In this document: in pieces, positions 38,586-47,539 of the stretch
Layout: each line of letters starts with the position of its first letter
Position numbering within the stretch: position 1 is the stretch's first letter
Assembly: GCF_029887875.1 (NCBI RefSeq)
Contig: NZ_JARXRM010000019.1
Span: forward strand, 72,029-136,028
Direction: 5' to 3'
Length of the DNA: 64,000 nt
Origin: Luteimonas endophytica
GTDB taxonomy: Bacteria; Pseudomonadota; Gammaproteobacteria; Xanthomonadales; Xanthomonadaceae
Program-made: the position numbers and the translations under genes
The notes under the pieces: model-generated
Seen by the model: the letters and a program-made list of their open reading frames with translations, nothing else
Databases searched by the model: none
Told to the model about the DNA's origin: nothing

Positions 38586-38628
38586 CCTCCTGCGGCCCGC
38601 TCCGACGGGCCTCCGGGGCCGGACCCGT

Positions 38629-40176
38629 CTAATCGACGCGGGCCGAGGCCCGCTCCAGCCGCGCTTCGAATTCGGCGAGCCCCGGCACCGCCGGATCGAT
38701 CTCGCGCGCGGTGGCCGCGGCGTGGCGCGCGGGCTGCAGCTCGCCGGCGCCCAGGCGTTCCTCGCCGACCGCCAGCCAGCGCTGCGCCAGGCGTCGGCGG
38801 GCCAGGGCCAGGTCCTCGACCTCGTCGGCCAGCGCCACGCGCGCATCCAGGCAGGCGCGGGCGCGGCCGAGGCTGTTGCTGCGCAGCTCGCGCTCGAAGC
38901 ACCCGCGCGCGACCGGCAGGAGCTTTTCGCTGGCACGGCGCACGTCGGGGTCCTCGGGAGCGATCGCGCGCGCGCCGCGCAGGTGATCGTAGGCGCTCTC
39001 GCCGGGCGGCGTCAGCAGGTCGCCGCGCGCCTCGGCGGCAGCGGCGGCGGTCAGCAGGTCGCGCACCCGCGCCGCGCGTTCGCGCGGCGATAGCCTCGGC
39101 CCGAGCCGCGCCTTCAGGCGCCGCGCCCGCTCGACGTGCCGGGCCGCCTCCAGCACCGCGGGATGCTCCGGCGCCAGGGCACCGGCGCGCTCCAGCACCG
39201 CATCGGCATCGGCGAAACGGAAATCCGCCGACAGGCGGGCGGCCCGCTGCGCCAGCGCCACCGCCACCCGGTCCAGCCCGGCCCTGGCGTCGGCCGCCTC
39301 GCGATCCATCTCCAGCAGCCGCCGGTAATGCCGTTCGGCGCGTTCCAGCCGCCCTCCCTCCAGTTCCCGGGCGGCGGCCGCGAGGGCCGCCTCGCGCTCC
39401 TCGGCCAGGCGCGCGGCAGTATCCGGCAGGTCGACATGTCCCGGATCGAAGCTCCGTGCCAGCGCCACCGCGGCGGCGGCACCGGCCAGCTCGCCACGGC
39501 GCAGCCCGGCGCGCGCCTCCTGCAGCAGCTCGCCGATGGCGTCCTCGCGCGCGCGCAGTACTTCGGCATTGCCGGAATCCAGCTCCAGGATGCGGCGGTA
39601 CAGCGGCAGCGCCGCAGCGGGATCGCCGTGCAGCCGACCGGCACGGTGCGCCTGCTGCGCGCGCGCCCACAGCTGGTCCAGGCCGGCGTGCGCGGCCTCG
39701 CGCCGGCGCAGCGCATCGGCGGCGGCGGCGGACGCGTCGCGCGGCGCGTCCAGCTCGCGCGCCAGGCGCAGGGCGGCGTGGGCGTCGGCGAAGTGGTTCT
39801 GCGCGGTGGCCCGGCGGGCCCGTTCCAGCGCCGCCAGCGCCACCCGCATCAACCCTTGGCGCGCCTCGCTGCGATCCGGCTCCATCGCCAGTGCGGCCTC
39901 GTAGAGTTCGCGCGCGCCGCTGCCGTCGGCAGCGCTGAGGTGGCCGCGCTCCAGGGCTGCGCCGGCTTCCTCGCGCAGCTCCTGAGCGCGGGTCTGCGGC
40001 CACAACAGCTCGGCCAGCGGCTGCCGCACGGCGAGCAGGATCAGCAGGAGAATTCCGGCGATCGCCGCGGCCCGGCGCCAGTGGCGCCGCCATCCGGAGC
40101 GCCAGGCCGCCGCCGACCCGCGCGGCGCTGCGGGGCCGGCACCGGCGGCGGGGCTGGGATCGCGATCACGGTTCAC
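38629..40176 (-). CDS. Membrane-anchored TPR-like protein of unknown function
   Basis: A 515-residue protein. Residues about 1-35 are basic and Ala/Pro-rich, followed by one membrane helix (AAAIAGILLLILLAVRQPLA), leaving a long periplasmic region. That region is almost wholly helical with repeated TPR-like pairs, such as AREL YEAALAMEPDRSEARQGL, YRRILELDSGNAEVLRARED, HYRRLLEMDREAADARAGLD and VLERAGALAPEHPAVLEAAR. I recognise no enzymatic motif. Proteins of this form act as scaffolds or in envelope biogenesis; nothing here decides which. It is 84 bases upstream of no same-strand gene: relA ends upstream of it, so it may be read through from relA. Confidence 0.75.
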   Translation of the reverse strand: MNRDRDPSPAAGAGPAAPRGSAAAWRSGWRRHWRRAAAIAGILLLILLAVRQPLAELLWPQTRAQELREEAGAALERGHLSAADGSGARELYEAALAMEPDRSEARQGLMRVALAALERARRATAQNHFADAHAALRLARELDAPRDASAAAADALRRREAAHAGLDQLWARAQQAHRAGRLHGDPAAALPLYRRILELDSGNAEVLRAREDAIGELLQEARAGLRRGELAGAAAAVALARSFDPGHVDLPDTAARLAEEREAALAAAARELEGGRLERAERHYRRLLEMDREAADARAGLDRVAVALAQRAARLSADFRFADADAVLERAGALAPEHPAVLEAARHVERARRLKARLGPRLSPRERAARVRDLLTAAAAAEARGDLLTPPGESAYDHLRGARAIAPEDPDVRRASEKLLPVARGCFERELRSNSLGRARACLDARVALADEVEDLALARRRLAQRWLAVGEERLGAGELQPARHAAATAREIDPAVPGLAEFEARLERASARVD

Positions 40177-40213
40177 GCGCGCAGCATAAGAGAAGCCGGT
40201 GAACGCCGCCGCA

Positions 40214-40241
40214 CCGCCGCCACCGTAGCCGGTGGCGGCGG
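40214..40241 (-). terminator. Strong stem-loop downstream of relA
   Basis: A perfect 12-bp GC-rich stem (CCGCCGCCACCG / CGGTGGCGGCGG) with a 4-base loop lies 20 bases after the relA stop, followed by a second palindrome at 40240-40255. No T-tract follows on the minus strand, so it is either a non-canonical terminator or a 3'-end protecting hairpin before the TPR-like gene. Confidence 0.5.
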
Positions 40242-40260
40242 GCCGGCACCGGCCCGGCGC

Positions 40261-42399
40261 TCATTCGCGGTAGGCCCGCTCCACCCCGGCGATGCCCTCG
40301 ATCCTGCCGAGCAGCCGCGAAAGCTGGCCGAAATCGCGTACCCGCAGCTGCAGCCGCAGGCGGGTGCGGCCGAGCCCGCGACCGCCGTCGCTGCTGATGC
40401 CCAGCACGTGGGCGTCCTCCTGCGCGATCAGGTTGGTCAGGTCCTTGAGCAGATGCTTGCGATCCACGCCCTCGACGGTGACGTCGGCGTCGTGGGCGCC
40501 GCCGCTGCGGCCCCATTCCACCGGCAGCACCCGCTGCGGCTGACGCGCGGCCAGCCGCTGCAGCGCCGGGCAGTCGGCGCGGTGCACGCTGACCCCGCGC
40601 GAGCGGGTGAGGTACCCGGCGATCGCCTCGCCCGGCAGCGGCCGACAGCAGCGCGCGATCTGGACCAGCAGGTTGTCGACCCCGACCACGCTGAACGCCG
40701 AACTCGGCTTGGGCGGGCGCCGCGGCGCCCGCGGGGCGGAGATCGCCGGCGGCTCCGCCTGTTCGTGCTCGAGCAGCGCGCGCGTCACCTGGTGCGGGCC
40801 CACGTCGCCCAGCGCGACCAGCACGTACAGGTCGTCCAGGCCGGCGGCGTTGAACTTGCGCAGCGCCGGCGTCGGATCCGCGTGCTGCAGCCCGAGCCGC
40901 TTGAGCTCGCGATCCAGCATGTCGCGGCCGTCCTGCAGGTTGCGGTCGCGGTCCAGCTTGTGGAACCAGGCGCGCACCTTGTCGCGCGAGCGGCCGCTGG
41001 CCAGGTAGCCGTTCGCCGCCAGCAGCCAGTCGCGACGCGGTTCGGCGGTCTTGCCGGTGAGGATCTCGACGCGGTCCCCGCTGCGCAGCCGATGGTCGAG
41101 CGGAACGATCCGCCCGTTGACCTTGGCGCCGCGGCAGCGGTGGCCGACCATGGTGTGCACGTGATAGGCGAAATCCAGCGGGGTCGCATCGCGCGGCAGG
41201 TCGATCACCTCGCCACGCGGGGTCAGGGTGTAGATGCGGTCCTCGACCAGCTCGGTGTCCAGCGCGCCCGCCAGCGCGGCTTCGTCGCCACCGTCCTGGT
41301 GCGCTTCGAGCAGGCGCCGCATCCATTCGATCTTGCGTTCCAGCGCGGCGTCGCCGCCGCCGCCCTCCTTGTATCGCCAGTGGGCGGCCACGCCCAGCTC
41401 GGCCTGCTCGTGCATGTCGAAGGTGCGGATCTGCACCTCGAGGGTCTTGCCCTCCGGGCCGATCACCGCGGTGTGCAGCGAGCGGTAGTCGTTGCGCTTT
41501 GGCCGGGCGATGTAGTCGTCGAACTCGCTCGGCACCGGCGTCCACAGCGCATGCACCACGCCCAGCGCCGCGTAGCAGGCGGGAATGTCGTGCACCAGCA
41601 CCCGCACCGCGCGCAGGTCGTAGAGTTCGCCGAAGGGGATCCCCTTGCGCTGCATCTTCTTCCAGATGCTGTACAGGTGCTTGGGGCGGCCCGCCACCTC
41701 GCCGCGCACGCCCTGGGCGGCGAGCGCCTCCTCCAGGTCGCGCCCGAGCGCCTCGATGTAGCGCTCGCGGCCGGTGCGCTTGTCGTCGAGCAGACCGGCG
41801 ATGCGGCGATAGGTGTCCGGTTCGAGGTAGCGGAACGCCAGGTCCTCCAGCTCCCACTTCAGTTGCCAGATGCCGAGCCGGTTGGCCAGCGGCGCGTGGA
41901 TGTCGCGGGTCAGCCGCGCCAGTGCGCGCCGCTCATCGTCCGGTGCCGTCGCCGCGGCACGCATCCAGGCCAGCTGCCGCGCCAGCAGGATCGGCACCAC
42001 CCGGAGGTCGCGCACGATCGCCAGCAGCAGGCGGCGCAGGCCCTCCTGATTGCCCTCGCCGTCGCGCTCGGCGTGCAGCGCCCAGACCTGCTGGGCGGCG
42101 CGCTGCCCGTCGACCAGCATCGCGACGCCGGGGTGTCGGCGTGCGAGTCCGTCTTCGACCGCCGCCCCCCACGTCGGCGCCGCGTGCAGGATCGCGGCGG
42201 TCACCACCTCGCCATCGGCCTGCAGCAGCGCCAGCGCGCGCAGCGTCTCGACCAGCAACGGCAGCGCCTGGTCCAGCCCCGGGTCCGCGACCGCCTTCGC
42301 CGCCGCCGTTTCCAGCAGCCCGTGCAGCGGTGGGGTCAGCGCCGCCGCGGCCGGCAGCGCGAGCAGGGTGTCCAGCGGGGTGCGTTGGGCGGACGCCAC
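40261..42399 (-). CDS. relA: GTP pyrophosphokinase RelA ((p)ppGpp synthetase I)
   Basis: Ribosome-associated alarmone synthetase of the stringent response. The 712 residues have an N-terminal HD-type domain that lacks the HD pair (AAILHAAPTWGAAVEDGLA), which marks it as RelA and not the bifunctional SpoT. The synthetase domain shows GRPKHLYSIWKKMQRKGIPF, VPSEFDDYIARPKRNDYRSL and VQIRTFDMHEQAELGVAAHW. Then come the TGS domain (IYTLTPRGEVIDLPRDATPL), a zinc-finger/conserved-Cys region with ARCCRPLPGEAIAGYLTRSR, and the C-terminal ACT/RRM. It starts with GTG at 42399 and has no strong Shine-Dalgarno, 65 bases from a divergent secreted-protein gene. Confidence 0.96.
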   Translation of the reverse strand: MASAQRTPLDTLLALPAAAALTPPLHGLLETAAAKAVADPGLDQALPLLVETLRALALLQADGEVVTAAILHAAPTWGAAVEDGLARRHPGVAMLVDGQRAAQQVWALHAERDGEGNQEGLRRLLLAIVRDLRVVPILLARQLAWMRAAATAPDDERRALARLTRDIHAPLANRLGIWQLKWELEDLAFRYLEPDTYRRIAGLLDDKRTGRERYIEALGRDLEEALAAQGVRGEVAGRPKHLYSIWKKMQRKGIPFGELYDLRAVRVLVHDIPACYAALGVVHALWTPVPSEFDDYIARPKRNDYRSLHTAVIGPEGKTLEVQIRTFDMHEQAELGVAAHWRYKEGGGGDAALERKIEWMRRLLEAHQDGGDEAALAGALDTELVEDRIYTLTPRGEVIDLPRDATPLDFAYHVHTMVGHRCRGAKVNGRIVPLDHRLRSGDRVEILTGKTAEPRRDWLLAANGYLASGRSRDKVRAWFHKLDRDRNLQDGRDMLDRELKRLGLQHADPTPALRKFNAAGLDDLYVLVALGDVGPHQVTRALLEHEQAEPPAISAPRAPRRPPKPSSAFSVVGVDNLLVQIARCCRPLPGEAIAGYLTRSRGVSVHRADCPALQRLAARQPQRVLPVEWGRSGGAHDADVTVEGVDRKHLLKDLTNLIAQEDAHVLGISSDGGRGLGRTRLRLQLRVRDFGQLSRLLGRIEGIAGVERAYRE

Positions 42400-42464
42400 G
42401 GACGGTCACGGAGCGGGAATGGACCGACTACACTAATTGATGTCCGCCAACGAGGAACAGACCG

Positions 42465-42956
42465 ATGCGCGCCTTCCGCCTCCTGACCGCCGTCCTGCTG
42501 CTGGCCTGCGCCGCCCAGGCGCTGGCGCAACAGTCCCTACGCGACCGGATGACGCCGCAGGAGTTCAGCGCCGCGGGGCTGGACAAACTGGCGCCGGAGG
42601 AGCTGGCGGCACTGGATGCCTGGCTGCAGCGCCGGGTGGGCGAGGAAACCGCGGTGGCCGCCGAGCAGGCCCGCGAGGAAGGACGCCAGGAAGTGGTCCG
42701 CAAGAATCGCGGTTTCTTCCACTTCGATTCCGAGGAACCGATCGAGGGCACCCTGCTCGGCGAGTTCACCGGCTTCCGCAAGGGAGAGCGCTACACCCTC
42801 GACAACGGACAGGTCTGGGAGCAGACCGACCCGACCAGCCTGCCGGGCGTGCGCCGGACCGATCCCAAGGTGACCATCCGCCCGGGCGTGTTCGGCGCCT
42901 GGTGGCTGCAGATCGATGGCTACAACACCCAGGCCAAGGTGCGGCGTATCGAATAG
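42465..42956 (+). CDS. Predicted periplasmic protein of unknown function
   Basis: A 163-residue exported protein. The signal peptide is FRLLTAVLLLACAAQALAQ, cleaved near Ala-Gln. The N-terminal mature part is helical and acidic (RDRMTPQEFSAAGLDKLAPE, then LDAWLQRRVGEE). The C-terminal part is beta-rich: EPIEGTLLGEFTGFRKGERY, TLDNGQVWEQTD and PGVFGAWWLQIDGYNTQAKV. The pattern LDNGQVWEQ is common in small secreted proteins of Xanthomonadaceae without known function. A clear GAGGAA Shine-Dalgarno precedes ATG 42465. A 9-bp stem-loop separates it from the convergent small gene. Confidence 0.8.
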   Translation: MRAFRLLTAVLLLACAAQALAQQSLRDRMTPQEFSAAGLDKLAPEELAALDAWLQRRVGEETAVAAEQAREEGRQEVVRKNRGFFHFDSEEPIEGTLLGEFTGFRKGERYTLDNGQVWEQTDPTSLPGVRRTDPKVTIRPGVFGAWWLQIDGYNTQAKVRRIE

Positions 42957-42965
42957 CCCATCGGA

Positions 42966-42986
42966 CCCGCCACGTCGCGTGGCGGG
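42966..42986. terminator. Bidirectional terminator-like hairpin
   Basis: A perfect 9-bp stem CCCGCCACG/CGTGGCGGG with loop TCG sits between the convergent genes ending at 42956 and 43000. Stem strength and position suit a shared transcript end, although no T-tract follows on either strand. Confidence 0.6.
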
Positions 42987-42999
42987 CCCGCAACGTGGA

Positions 43000-43215
43000 T
43001 CAGTACCAGGTGCAGTCTCCGGGACCGTCGCAGCGCGCGACCAGTTCCCATTCGTTCGCCAGGCACAGGTAGAGCAGGCCGCCGTTATGGCCTCCCTGGT
43101 AGTAGGTCGTGCCCTGGTTTTCGGCAGTGCAGGGAATGGGCGGGGCCGCGGAGGCGCTCCCTGCGAATCCGAGCGAAAGCGCAGCGACAGCCAGGGCGGT
43201 TTTCAGCTTCATCAT
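43000..43215 (-). CDS. Small secreted four-cysteine protein
   Basis: A 71-residue protein with a clear signal peptide (KLKTALAVAALSLGFAGSAS, cleavage predicted after ASA near residue 23) and a mature chain of about 48 residues. The mature part is rich in Gly, Asn, Tyr and Trp and has four Cys (positions 29, 51, 62, 68), which could form two disulfides in the periplasm. A strong AAGGAGA Shine-Dalgarno precedes two consecutive ATG codons (43215 and 43212). I do not recognise the family. No membrane-anchoring or processing gene is adjacent. The strong translation signal and clean signal peptide argue that it is real despite its size. Confidence 0.7.
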   Translation of the reverse strand: MMKLKTALAVAALSLGFAGSASAAPPIPCTAENQGTTYYQGGHNGGLLYLCLANEWELVARCDGPGDCTWY

Positions 43216-43367
43216 GGTCTCTCCTTAGAACGCGAGCTGGGCGGCCGTCCATGCGTCCCTTCCGGCGGTGCGGGACGGCCGAAGTCGACACCGCCGCGGC
43301 ACCTTTCTACTACGAAGCCCGGCATCCGGACCGCGACCCGGGTCGCGGTTCGGCGTCCGGGTCGGCA

Positions 43368-46300
43368 TTACCCGCCCCGCAGCGCATCCAGCCGGCGCGC
43401 CAGCTTCTTCGCCGAGACGTTGCCGCGGGCCCCCAGCTCCTGCGCGTACAGCGAGACCCTCAGCTCTTCCAGGTCGCGGGCGAAGGCGCGCCATTGCGGC
43501 GCCTTCGATTCGCCCTCGACCTCGGCCTGCCGCAGCGCGGAAACGAAGGGCGCCAGTTCCAGCATCCGCTGCTGGTCGCGCAGCGGATCGCGCAGGGCGC
43601 GCTCGGCGCGCAGCTCCAGCGCCTGCAGGTAGCGGGGGGTTTCGGCCAGCAGCGGCTCCGGGACGTCGCGCAGAAACCCCGGCGGTGCCAGCGCCGACAG
43701 CTGCGCCCGCATGTCGTCGAGGTTGGCGCGCGCCCAGCCCATCAGGCCGGAGTCCAGCCTTGCGCGGATCGCCGCGACACGTTCGAGGATGTTCTCGGCC
43801 AGGCGCAGGCGGCGGGTCGATTCGGCGAACAGCGCACGTGCCACCGCATCGCGGCGCGCGGCGAACGCCCCGGCATCGCGAACCTCCCCAAGGCCTTCGG
43901 CGGCCAGCGCCAGGAAGGCCCCTTCCACCAGGTCTTCGCGCAGCAGGTCGCCACCGCGCGGTTCCGGCGCGCGCGGCGCGGCGGCTTCGATCGCGGCGTA
44001 GAGCAGCGCGGTCTTCGGCGCCACCGGCAGCTGCTTGCGCGCCTGCCGGAGCCGGGTCTCCAGCGCGATCCGCAGCAGCCGGAGCACGCCACCGGGGTGA
44101 AGCGCGTCGGCGCGCGCCGGGTCGGCGTGCACCGCCAGGCTGGCGCCGTCGCCGGCGTCGGCGAGCGCCGGATAGGCCGCCACCCCGCCGACGCCCGGCA
44201 CCGAGCGCGGCACCGGCTGCTCCGGAAACTCCCTGAGGCCCTCGCGGGCCATGCCCTCGGCCGCCCGCGCCGCGAAGGCGCGCGCCGCGCGCTCGCCGAA
44301 CTGCGCGCGCAGCGCGTCCAGGTCGCGCGTTTCCGCGAGCACCTGGCGGCCGTCTGCCGCCAGCAGGCGCAGGTTGATGCGCAGATGCGGTTCCAGCGCC
44401 GCACCTTCGAAGTCCGCAGCGGCCACGGCCGCCCCGGTCAGCCGCTGCAGGAAACGCGCCAGCGCGCTCTCGAACGCGTCGCTCTGCGGTTGCGGATGCG
44501 CCTCGGCGAAAGCACGGGCGAAATCCGGGACCGGTACGAAGTTGCGGCGCAGCACCTTGGGCAGGGAACGGATCAGCGCCGTCGCCTTCTCCTCGAAGAA
44601 ACCCGGCGCCAGCCAGCCCAGCCGAACCGGGTCGAGGGCGTTGAGCAGGTGCAGCGGCACGCTCACGGTCATGCCGTCGTCGGGCGCGCCCGGCTCGAAA
44701 CGGTAGCGCACCGCCAACCGCGCCTCGCCAAGTGCGAGCACGGGCGGGAACCGCGCCGCGTCGCTCTCGTCGCCCACCAGCAGCTCGTCGCGGCTCCACT
44801 CCAGCGCGCGCCGCTCCGATTCGGGCGCCTTCGCGATCCAGGCGTCCAGCGTACGCGCATCGACGATCTGCGCCGGAATCCGGGCGTCGTACCACTGCGC
44901 CATCCACTCCTCGTCGACCACCAGGCCGGCCCGCCGCTGCTTGGCCTCCTCCTCGCGCGCCCGTTCCAGGGTGGCGAGGTTGCGGGCCAGGAACGGACTG
45001 CGCAGATTGATCTCGCCGGCCACCAGCCCGTCGCGCAGGAACAGTTCGCGCGCTTCGCGCGGGTAGAGGCGCCCGTAATCGACCGGGCGCTTCGGCGCCA
45101 GGACCAGCCCGAACAAGCCGACCTGCTCGCTGCCCAGCACCCGCCCCTGCGCGCGCGACCAGCGCGGATCGTGATGGCGCCGGGCCAGCAGGTGGCCCAG
45201 CTCGGCGATCACCCAGTCCGGCTCGATCGCGGCGTTGGTCAGCGCCCACACCCGCTCGGTGTCGAGCAGCGTCGCCGCGAGCACCCACGGCGGCGGCTTG
45301 CGCGCCAGTGCCGAGCCCGGAAACAGCTGGAACCGGCGCCCGCGCGGGCCCTCGTAGAGGTTGCGATCGCCGCGCTGGCCGATCTGGGTGGGCAGCCCGG
45401 CGATCAGGGCGCGGTGCAGCGTCGCATAGGGGTGACGGCCCTTGCCCGGCGCCTGCGGGGCGGCGCCGGCCCGCCGGGGCCGCCCTGCCGCGACCTTCGC
45501 ATCCCCCGGGTCGCCGGCTCCGGCCTCGGCGTCCGCGAGCGCGAGGGGTTCGTCGAGGCCGGCGACCGCCCAGCCGAGCGCCTCGCACTGCAGCTTGAGC
45601 TGGCGGTGCAGCTCGCGCCACTCGCGCATCCGCAGGAAGCCGAGGAAATGCCGATCGCACCAGCGCCGCAATTGTGATTGGGTGGAGTCCTCGTGGGCCT
45701 CGCGGTAGGCGTCCCAGAGCCGGAGGATGCCGACGAACTCCGACTTCGGATCGGCGAACAGCGCGTGCGCATTGTCGGCCGCGGCGCGCTGCTCGGCGGG
45801 GCGCTCGCGGGGATCCTGGATGCCGAGGAAGGCGGCGATCGCCAGCATCTCGCGCAGGCAGCCGTGCTCGCGGGCGGCGACCAGCATCCGCGCCAGCTTC
45901 ACGTCCACGGGCAACCGGGCCATGCTGCGGCCGGTGGCGGTGAGCCGGCGCTGGTCGTCGACCGCGCCGAGTTCGGCGAGCTGCTGCCAGCCGTCGGCCA
46001 CCGCGCGCGGATCGGGCGGTTCCACGAACGGAAACCGCTCGATCTCGCCCAGCCCGAGCGCCAGCATCCGCAGGATCACCCCGGCCAGGGCGGCGCGGCG
46101 GATCTCGGGGTCGGTGTACGGCGCCCGGGCCTGGAAGTCCGCCTCGGAATAGATCCGGTAGCAGATGCCGGGCGCGATCCGGCCGCAACGGCCCTTGCGC
46201 TGGTCGGCGCTGGCCTGCGAGACCGGTTCCACGTGCAGCCGGTCGAGCTTCTGCCGTGGGCTGTAGCGCTTGACCCTCGCCACGCCCGGGTCGACCACGT

Positions 46301-47450
46301 AGTGGATGCGCGGCACCGTCAGCGAGGTCTCGGCGACGTTGGTGGCGAGGACGATGCGCCGCTGCGGACCGGGGTCGAACACCCGGTCCTGGCCGCGCGC
46401 CGAGAGCCGCGCGTACAGCGGCAGCACCTCGGTGTGGCGGTACCGGCGCGCCTCCAGCGCGCGGTGGGCGTCGCGGATCTCGCGCTCGCCCGGCAGGAAC
46501 ACCAGGGTGTCGCCGCCGCCCGGCTCGCGCGCGATCTCGTCGCACGCGGCGACGATGCCGTCGAGCAGCGAAAGGGACTCGGAGTCATCTTCTCCAGGAG
46601 ATCCCCGGCGTTCGGCCGCCGGCGAGGGAGAACGCGGTTCTGACCCCGGTTCTCCCCCCAACGGCCGGTACCGCACCTCCACCGGATACCCCCGGCCCTC
46701 CACGCTCACCACCGGCGCGCCGCGGAAATGCGCCGCGAAGCGAGCGGTATCGATGGTGGCGGAAGTCACGATCACGCGGAGGTCGCTGCGCTTCTCCAGC
46801 AGCTGCTTCAGGTACCCCAGCAGGAAATCGATGTTGAGGCTGCGCTCGTGGGCCTCGTCGACGATGATGGTGTCGTAGGCCGAGAGCCAGCGGTCCGAGC
46901 CGATCTCGGCCAGCAGGATGCCGTCGGTCATGAACTTGATCGCGGTGCGCTCGCCGGCGCGGTCGCTGAAGCGCACCTGGTAGCCCACCACTCCGCCCAG
47001 CGGCACCCGCAGCTCCTCGGCCACCCGCCGCGCCACCGCGCGCGCGGCGATGCGCCGCGGCTGGGTGCAGCCGATCGTGCCGGCGGCGCCGCGCCCGGCC
47101 TGCAGGCACAGCTTGGGCAACTGGGTGGTCTTGCCGGAGCCGGTCTCGCCGGCGACCACCACCACCGGGTGCTCCCGGATCAGCCCGACGATCCGCCCGG
47201 CCTCGCCGGCGATCGGCAGCGATCCCTCGACCGGCGCATCCGGCAGCGCCGCGGCGCGCGCCCCGCGGGCGGCCCGCGAGGCCTCCAGCGCCTCCTCGAA
47301 CCGGGTCCGCGCCGCTTCACTGCCGGGCGCCGCGCGCCAGCGCGACCATAGCCCGTGGAGCCGCCCGCGGTCGCGCGACAGGCCCGCGTCGATCGCGCTG
47401 CGCGCGCGCTTCAACGTCTCGCTCACCGCCTTGGCGCCGGGATTCTCCAT
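43368..47450 (-). CDS. hrpA: ATP-dependent RNA helicase HrpA (DEAH family)
   Basis: A 1,360-residue DEAH/RHA helicase; the Escherichia coli homologue (about 1,300 residues) acts in mRNA processing and in rescue of stalled ribosomes. Motifs: Walker A VVVAGETGSGKTTQLPKLCL, TQPRRIAARAVARRVAEEL, IIVDEAHERSLNIDFLLGYL, SATIDTARFAAHF, LVFLPGEREIRDAHRAL, VLATNVAETSLTVPRIHYVV and QRKGRCGRIAPGICYRIYSE. The large C-terminal DUF3418 part is present. About 30 residues after VEVRYRPLGGEPGSE are an insert relative to Escherichia coli HrpA as I recall it, encoded by palindromic DNA (see repeat at 46591-46656). ATG 47450. Divergent from dps. Confidence 0.95.
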   Translation of the reverse strand: MENPGAKAVSETLKRARSAIDAGLSRDRGRLHGLWSRWRAAPGSEAARTRFEEALEASRAARGARAAALPDAPVEGSLPIAGEAGRIVGLIREHPVVVVAGETGSGKTTQLPKLCLQAGRGAAGTIGCTQPRRIAARAVARRVAEELRVPLGGVVGYQVRFSDRAGERTAIKFMTDGILLAEIGSDRWLSAYDTIIVDEAHERSLNIDFLLGYLKQLLEKRSDLRVIVTSATIDTARFAAHFRGAPVVSVEGRGYPVEVRYRPLGGEPGSEPRSPSPAAERRGSPGEDDSESLSLLDGIVAACDEIAREPGGGDTLVFLPGEREIRDAHRALEARRYRHTEVLPLYARLSARGQDRVFDPGPQRRIVLATNVAETSLTVPRIHYVVDPGVARVKRYSPRQKLDRLHVEPVSQASADQRKGRCGRIAPGICYRIYSEADFQARAPYTDPEIRRAALAGVILRMLALGLGEIERFPFVEPPDPRAVADGWQQLAELGAVDDQRRLTATGRSMARLPVDVKLARMLVAAREHGCLREMLAIAAFLGIQDPRERPAEQRAAADNAHALFADPKSEFVGILRLWDAYREAHEDSTQSQLRRWCDRHFLGFLRMREWRELHRQLKLQCEALGWAVAGLDEPLALADAEAGAGDPGDAKVAAGRPRRAGAAPQAPGKGRHPYATLHRALIAGLPTQIGQRGDRNLYEGPRGRRFQLFPGSALARKPPPWVLAATLLDTERVWALTNAAIEPDWVIAELGHLLARRHHDPRWSRAQGRVLGSEQVGLFGLVLAPKRPVDYGRLYPREARELFLRDGLVAGEINLRSPFLARNLATLERAREEEAKQRRAGLVVDEEWMAQWYDARIPAQIVDARTLDAWIAKAPESERRALEWSRDELLVGDESDAARFPPVLALGEARLAVRYRFEPGAPDDGMTVSVPLHLLNALDPVRLGWLAPGFFEEKATALIRSLPKVLRRNFVPVPDFARAFAEAHPQPQSDAFESALARFLQRLTGAAVAAADFEGAALEPHLRINLRLLAADGRQVLAETRDLDALRAQFGERAARAFAARAAEGMAREGLREFPEQPVPRSVPGVGGVAAYPALADAGDGASLAVHADPARADALHPGGVLRLLRIALETRLRQARKQLPVAPKTALLYAAIEAAAPRAPEPRGGDLLREDLVEGAFLALAAEGLGEVRDAGAFAARRDAVARALFAESTRRLRLAENILERVAAIRARLDSGLMGWARANLDDMRAQLSALAPPGFLRDVPEPLLAETPRYLQALELRAERALRDPLRDQQRMLELAPFVSALRQAEVEGESKAPQWRAFARDLEELRVSLYAQELGARGNVSAKKLARRLDALRGG
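46591..46656. repeat. REP-like palindromic segment inside hrpA
   Basis: Within hrpA, 46591-46601 is a perfect 11-base palindrome (TCTCCAGGAGA) and 46626-46633 pairs with 46649-46656 (GGGAGAAC/GTTCTCCC), with TTCTGACCCC in the loop. On the coding strand this gives GGGGTCAGAA between GAGAAC boxes, a motif style seen in intergenic repeats of Xanthomonads and relatives. It is in frame and adds a Ser/Pro/Arg-rich loop to the helicase. Confidence 0.5.
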
Positions 47451-47454
47451 TCGC

Positions 47455-47483
47455 TTGCAAAACCTTCCGGGAAGTCACATATC
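47455..47483 (+). promoter_or_regulatory. Possible dps promoter
   Basis: TTGCAA (47455-47460) and CATATC (47478-47483) with a 17-base spacer lie in the 89-base gap between hrpA and dps and point toward dps. The -10 is a weak match. A 5-bp hairpin (CCGCC at 47495-47499, GGCGG at 47507-47511) lies in the deduced leader, before a GGAG Shine-Dalgarno at 47528. Confidence 0.35.
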
Positions 47484-47539
47484 CAGAACGCGGACCGCCG
47501 TATTGTGGCGGCAAATCCATCCCCACCGGAGCCCTGAAG

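Noticed and set aside
36314..40093. Minus-strand open frame of about 1,260 codons across the glycosyltransferase and TPR-like genes
   Set aside because: It crosses a convergent gene junction and overlaps recognised glycosyltransferases on the other strand; no domain is visible.
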